Below are positions 5,878-6,885 of a stretch of 6,885 bases of DNA, one piece after another. Position 1 is the stretch's first letter; each line of letters starts with the position of its first letter. The position numbers were made by a program, and so were the translations under genes. Source of the stretch: Victivallales bacterium (GTDB lineage: Bacteria > Verrucomicrobiota > Lentisphaeria > Victivallales > SZUA-371); the NCBI GenBank assembly GCA_028691155.1, contig JAQUZV010000123.1, positions 1 to 6,885 of the forward strand, given 5' to 3'. A model generated the notes under the pieces. It was not told the origin of the DNA. It was given only the letters and a program-made list of their open reading frames with translations, and searched no databases.

Positions 5878-6885
5878 ATGGCTGACAGCAGTAACGAAGT
5901 AAAGAATCTCAAGGGTAAACTCAATGCCATGTCCGCCATTATGCGGCTCGGGCATGAGGCTTTCCGTCGCAAGGGCGTAATTGCCGTCGGCGGCCACATC
6001 GTCAACAACAGCCGACTGATCGTGCGTTACGACCGTTCGGCACTGCTGGATATGCGAAGCGGCAAACCGCGTCTGATCAGTCTGATCGGGCAGTCGGAGC
6101 CAAGCACAAACTCGGAATATTCCGCCCAACTGCTCCGGCTGGTGGCGTTTTTCGGCGCCCTGAAGGAAAAGACGGTGGTCACCGAAGAACTTCTGACGGA
6201 GGGTCAGGCGGACGAAGACACGTTGGCGGCATTCCGCTATCTGGCCGCCGACGGCCACACTCTGTTGCTGCTGCCGTTGCGCGAACCGGAAACCGAGCCG
6301 GCGGAAGAACAACTGTTTATCTGGGTGGTGGAATTCTTTACGCCGATGCCGGCGGCATCGGATGCTATTCTGGCCTTGTTGTCGGAAAACTACAACGAGG
6401 CGATCTGGAGTACGGTCAACGCCCGCAAGAAATGGTTCGGCGGCTGGTTCCGCAGCAAAGGCAAGGTAACACCGGCCCGAGTGTTCCAGTCGCTGGCGTT
6501 GTTTTTCCTGTTGGCGCTGATTTTCGGCCGCGTCAACCAGAACGTGGCGGCCGACTTCGAAATCGTGCCTCAGGACAAGCAAATCTGCTATGCCCCCTAT
6601 GACGGGGACATCAAGGGCCTGAACCAGACCAACGGCAACAAGGTCGAGAAAGGCAACGTCCTGATGACTTATGATACCGATGAGCTACGTTTCAAACTGG
6701 CCGATGCGCAAAAATCCTACGATGAAATTTCCGCCAAGGCCGACCTGATCCGCAATACCGCCTTCACCGACAACACCAAACTGGGCGACATCAAATTACT
6801 GGAAATCCAGAAGGAAAAGGAAAAGGTCAACATCGAAAAGATGCAGTGGTATCTGCAGCGCAGCAGGATCATCGCCGGATGCGAC
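5878..6885 (+). CDS. HlyD-family adaptor with cytosolic GAF-like N-terminal domain, C-terminus cut by window edge
   Basis: 336 codons are visible and the frame is open to the end. Residues 1-190 lack a signal peptide and look like a soluble alpha/beta domain: helix 11-30, strand NNSRLIVRYD (43-52), a long helix about 80-98, then hydrophobic strands TLLLLPL (128-134) and LFIWVVEFF (146-154). The order resembles a GAF domain, but this is inference. A single membrane segment follows (about 202-217, FQSLALFFLLALIF). Next comes a lipoyl-type half motif, YAPYDGDIKGL with KVEKGNVLMTYD (238-266), and a charged coiled coil (about 267-325). The window ends at SRIIAGCD, where the second lipoyl half should begin. 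It is thus an inner-membrane-anchored adaptor with its barrel in the periplasm and its N-terminus inside the cell. Only a weak GGGA precedes the ATG. The gene follows the short adaptor by 24 bp, so the two are probably one operon whose transporter or membrane-protease partners lie further right. Confidence 0.85.
   Translation, partial: MADSSNEVKNLKGKLNAMSAIMRLGHEAFRRKGVIAVGGHIVNNSRLIVRYDRSALLDMRSGKPRLISLIGQSEPSTNSEYSAQLLRLVAFFGALKEKTVVTEELLTEGQADEDTLAAFRYLAADGHTLLLLPLREPETEPAEEQLFIWVVEFFTPMPAASDAILALLSENYNEAIWSTVNARKKWFGGWFRSKGKVTPARVFQSLALFFLLALIFGRVNQNVAADFEIVPQDKQICYAPYDGDIKGLNQTNGNKVEKGNVLMTYDTDELRFKLADAQKSYDEISAKADLIRNTAFTDNTKLGDIKLLEIQKEKEKVNIEKMQWYLQRSRIIAGCD

Noticed and set aside
5053..6582. 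A 509-codon open frame on the minus strand
   Set aside because: It lies fully antisense to the two adaptor genes, which have clear family motifs, and its protein is rich in His, Arg, Gln and Phe with no recognisable domain, as expected of a shadow frame in this base composition.

Overview
This looks like chromosomal DNA from a Gram-negative bacterium, moderately GC-rich by eye. Two envelope adaptor proteins, one with a Sec-type signal peptide, imply an inner membrane plus periplasm. Hanks-type Ser/Thr kinases, sensor-less histidine kinases and HlyD adaptors with long cytosolic N-termini together suggest the Planctomycetes-Verrucomicrobia-Lentisphaerae group. That placement is inference from gene style, not from a marker gene. 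There are no RNA genes, insertion sequences, CRISPR arrays or clear intrinsic terminators.

Layout. The left part reads leftward: a sodium:neurotransmitter-symporter (NSS) family transporter that runs off the left edge (1-1565), a 263-bp spacer with a possible promoter and leader hairpin, a sensor-less histidine kinase with two N-terminal receiver domains (1847-3382), a short spacer with small repeats (3383-3465), and a receiver domain fused to a complete Ser/Thr protein kinase (3466-4800). A 270-bp divergent intergenic region (4801-5070) carries candidate promoters in both directions and a perfect inverted repeat between them. The right part reads rightward: a short periplasmic adaptor (5071-5853) and, 24 bp later, a larger HlyD-type adaptor with a cytosolic N-terminal domain and one membrane segment, cut by the right edge (5878-6885).

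How it may work together. The two signalling proteins form the most interesting unit. A soluble histidine kinase with no input domain other than receivers sits just downstream of a Ser/Thr kinase whose only extra domain is a receiver. The simplest reading is a phosphorelay whose output is Ser/Thr phosphorylation rather than DNA binding. The adaptor pair looks like the start of an export operon whose permease or protease partners lie beyond the window. A link between the signalling pair and the export operon is suggested only by the shared divergent region.
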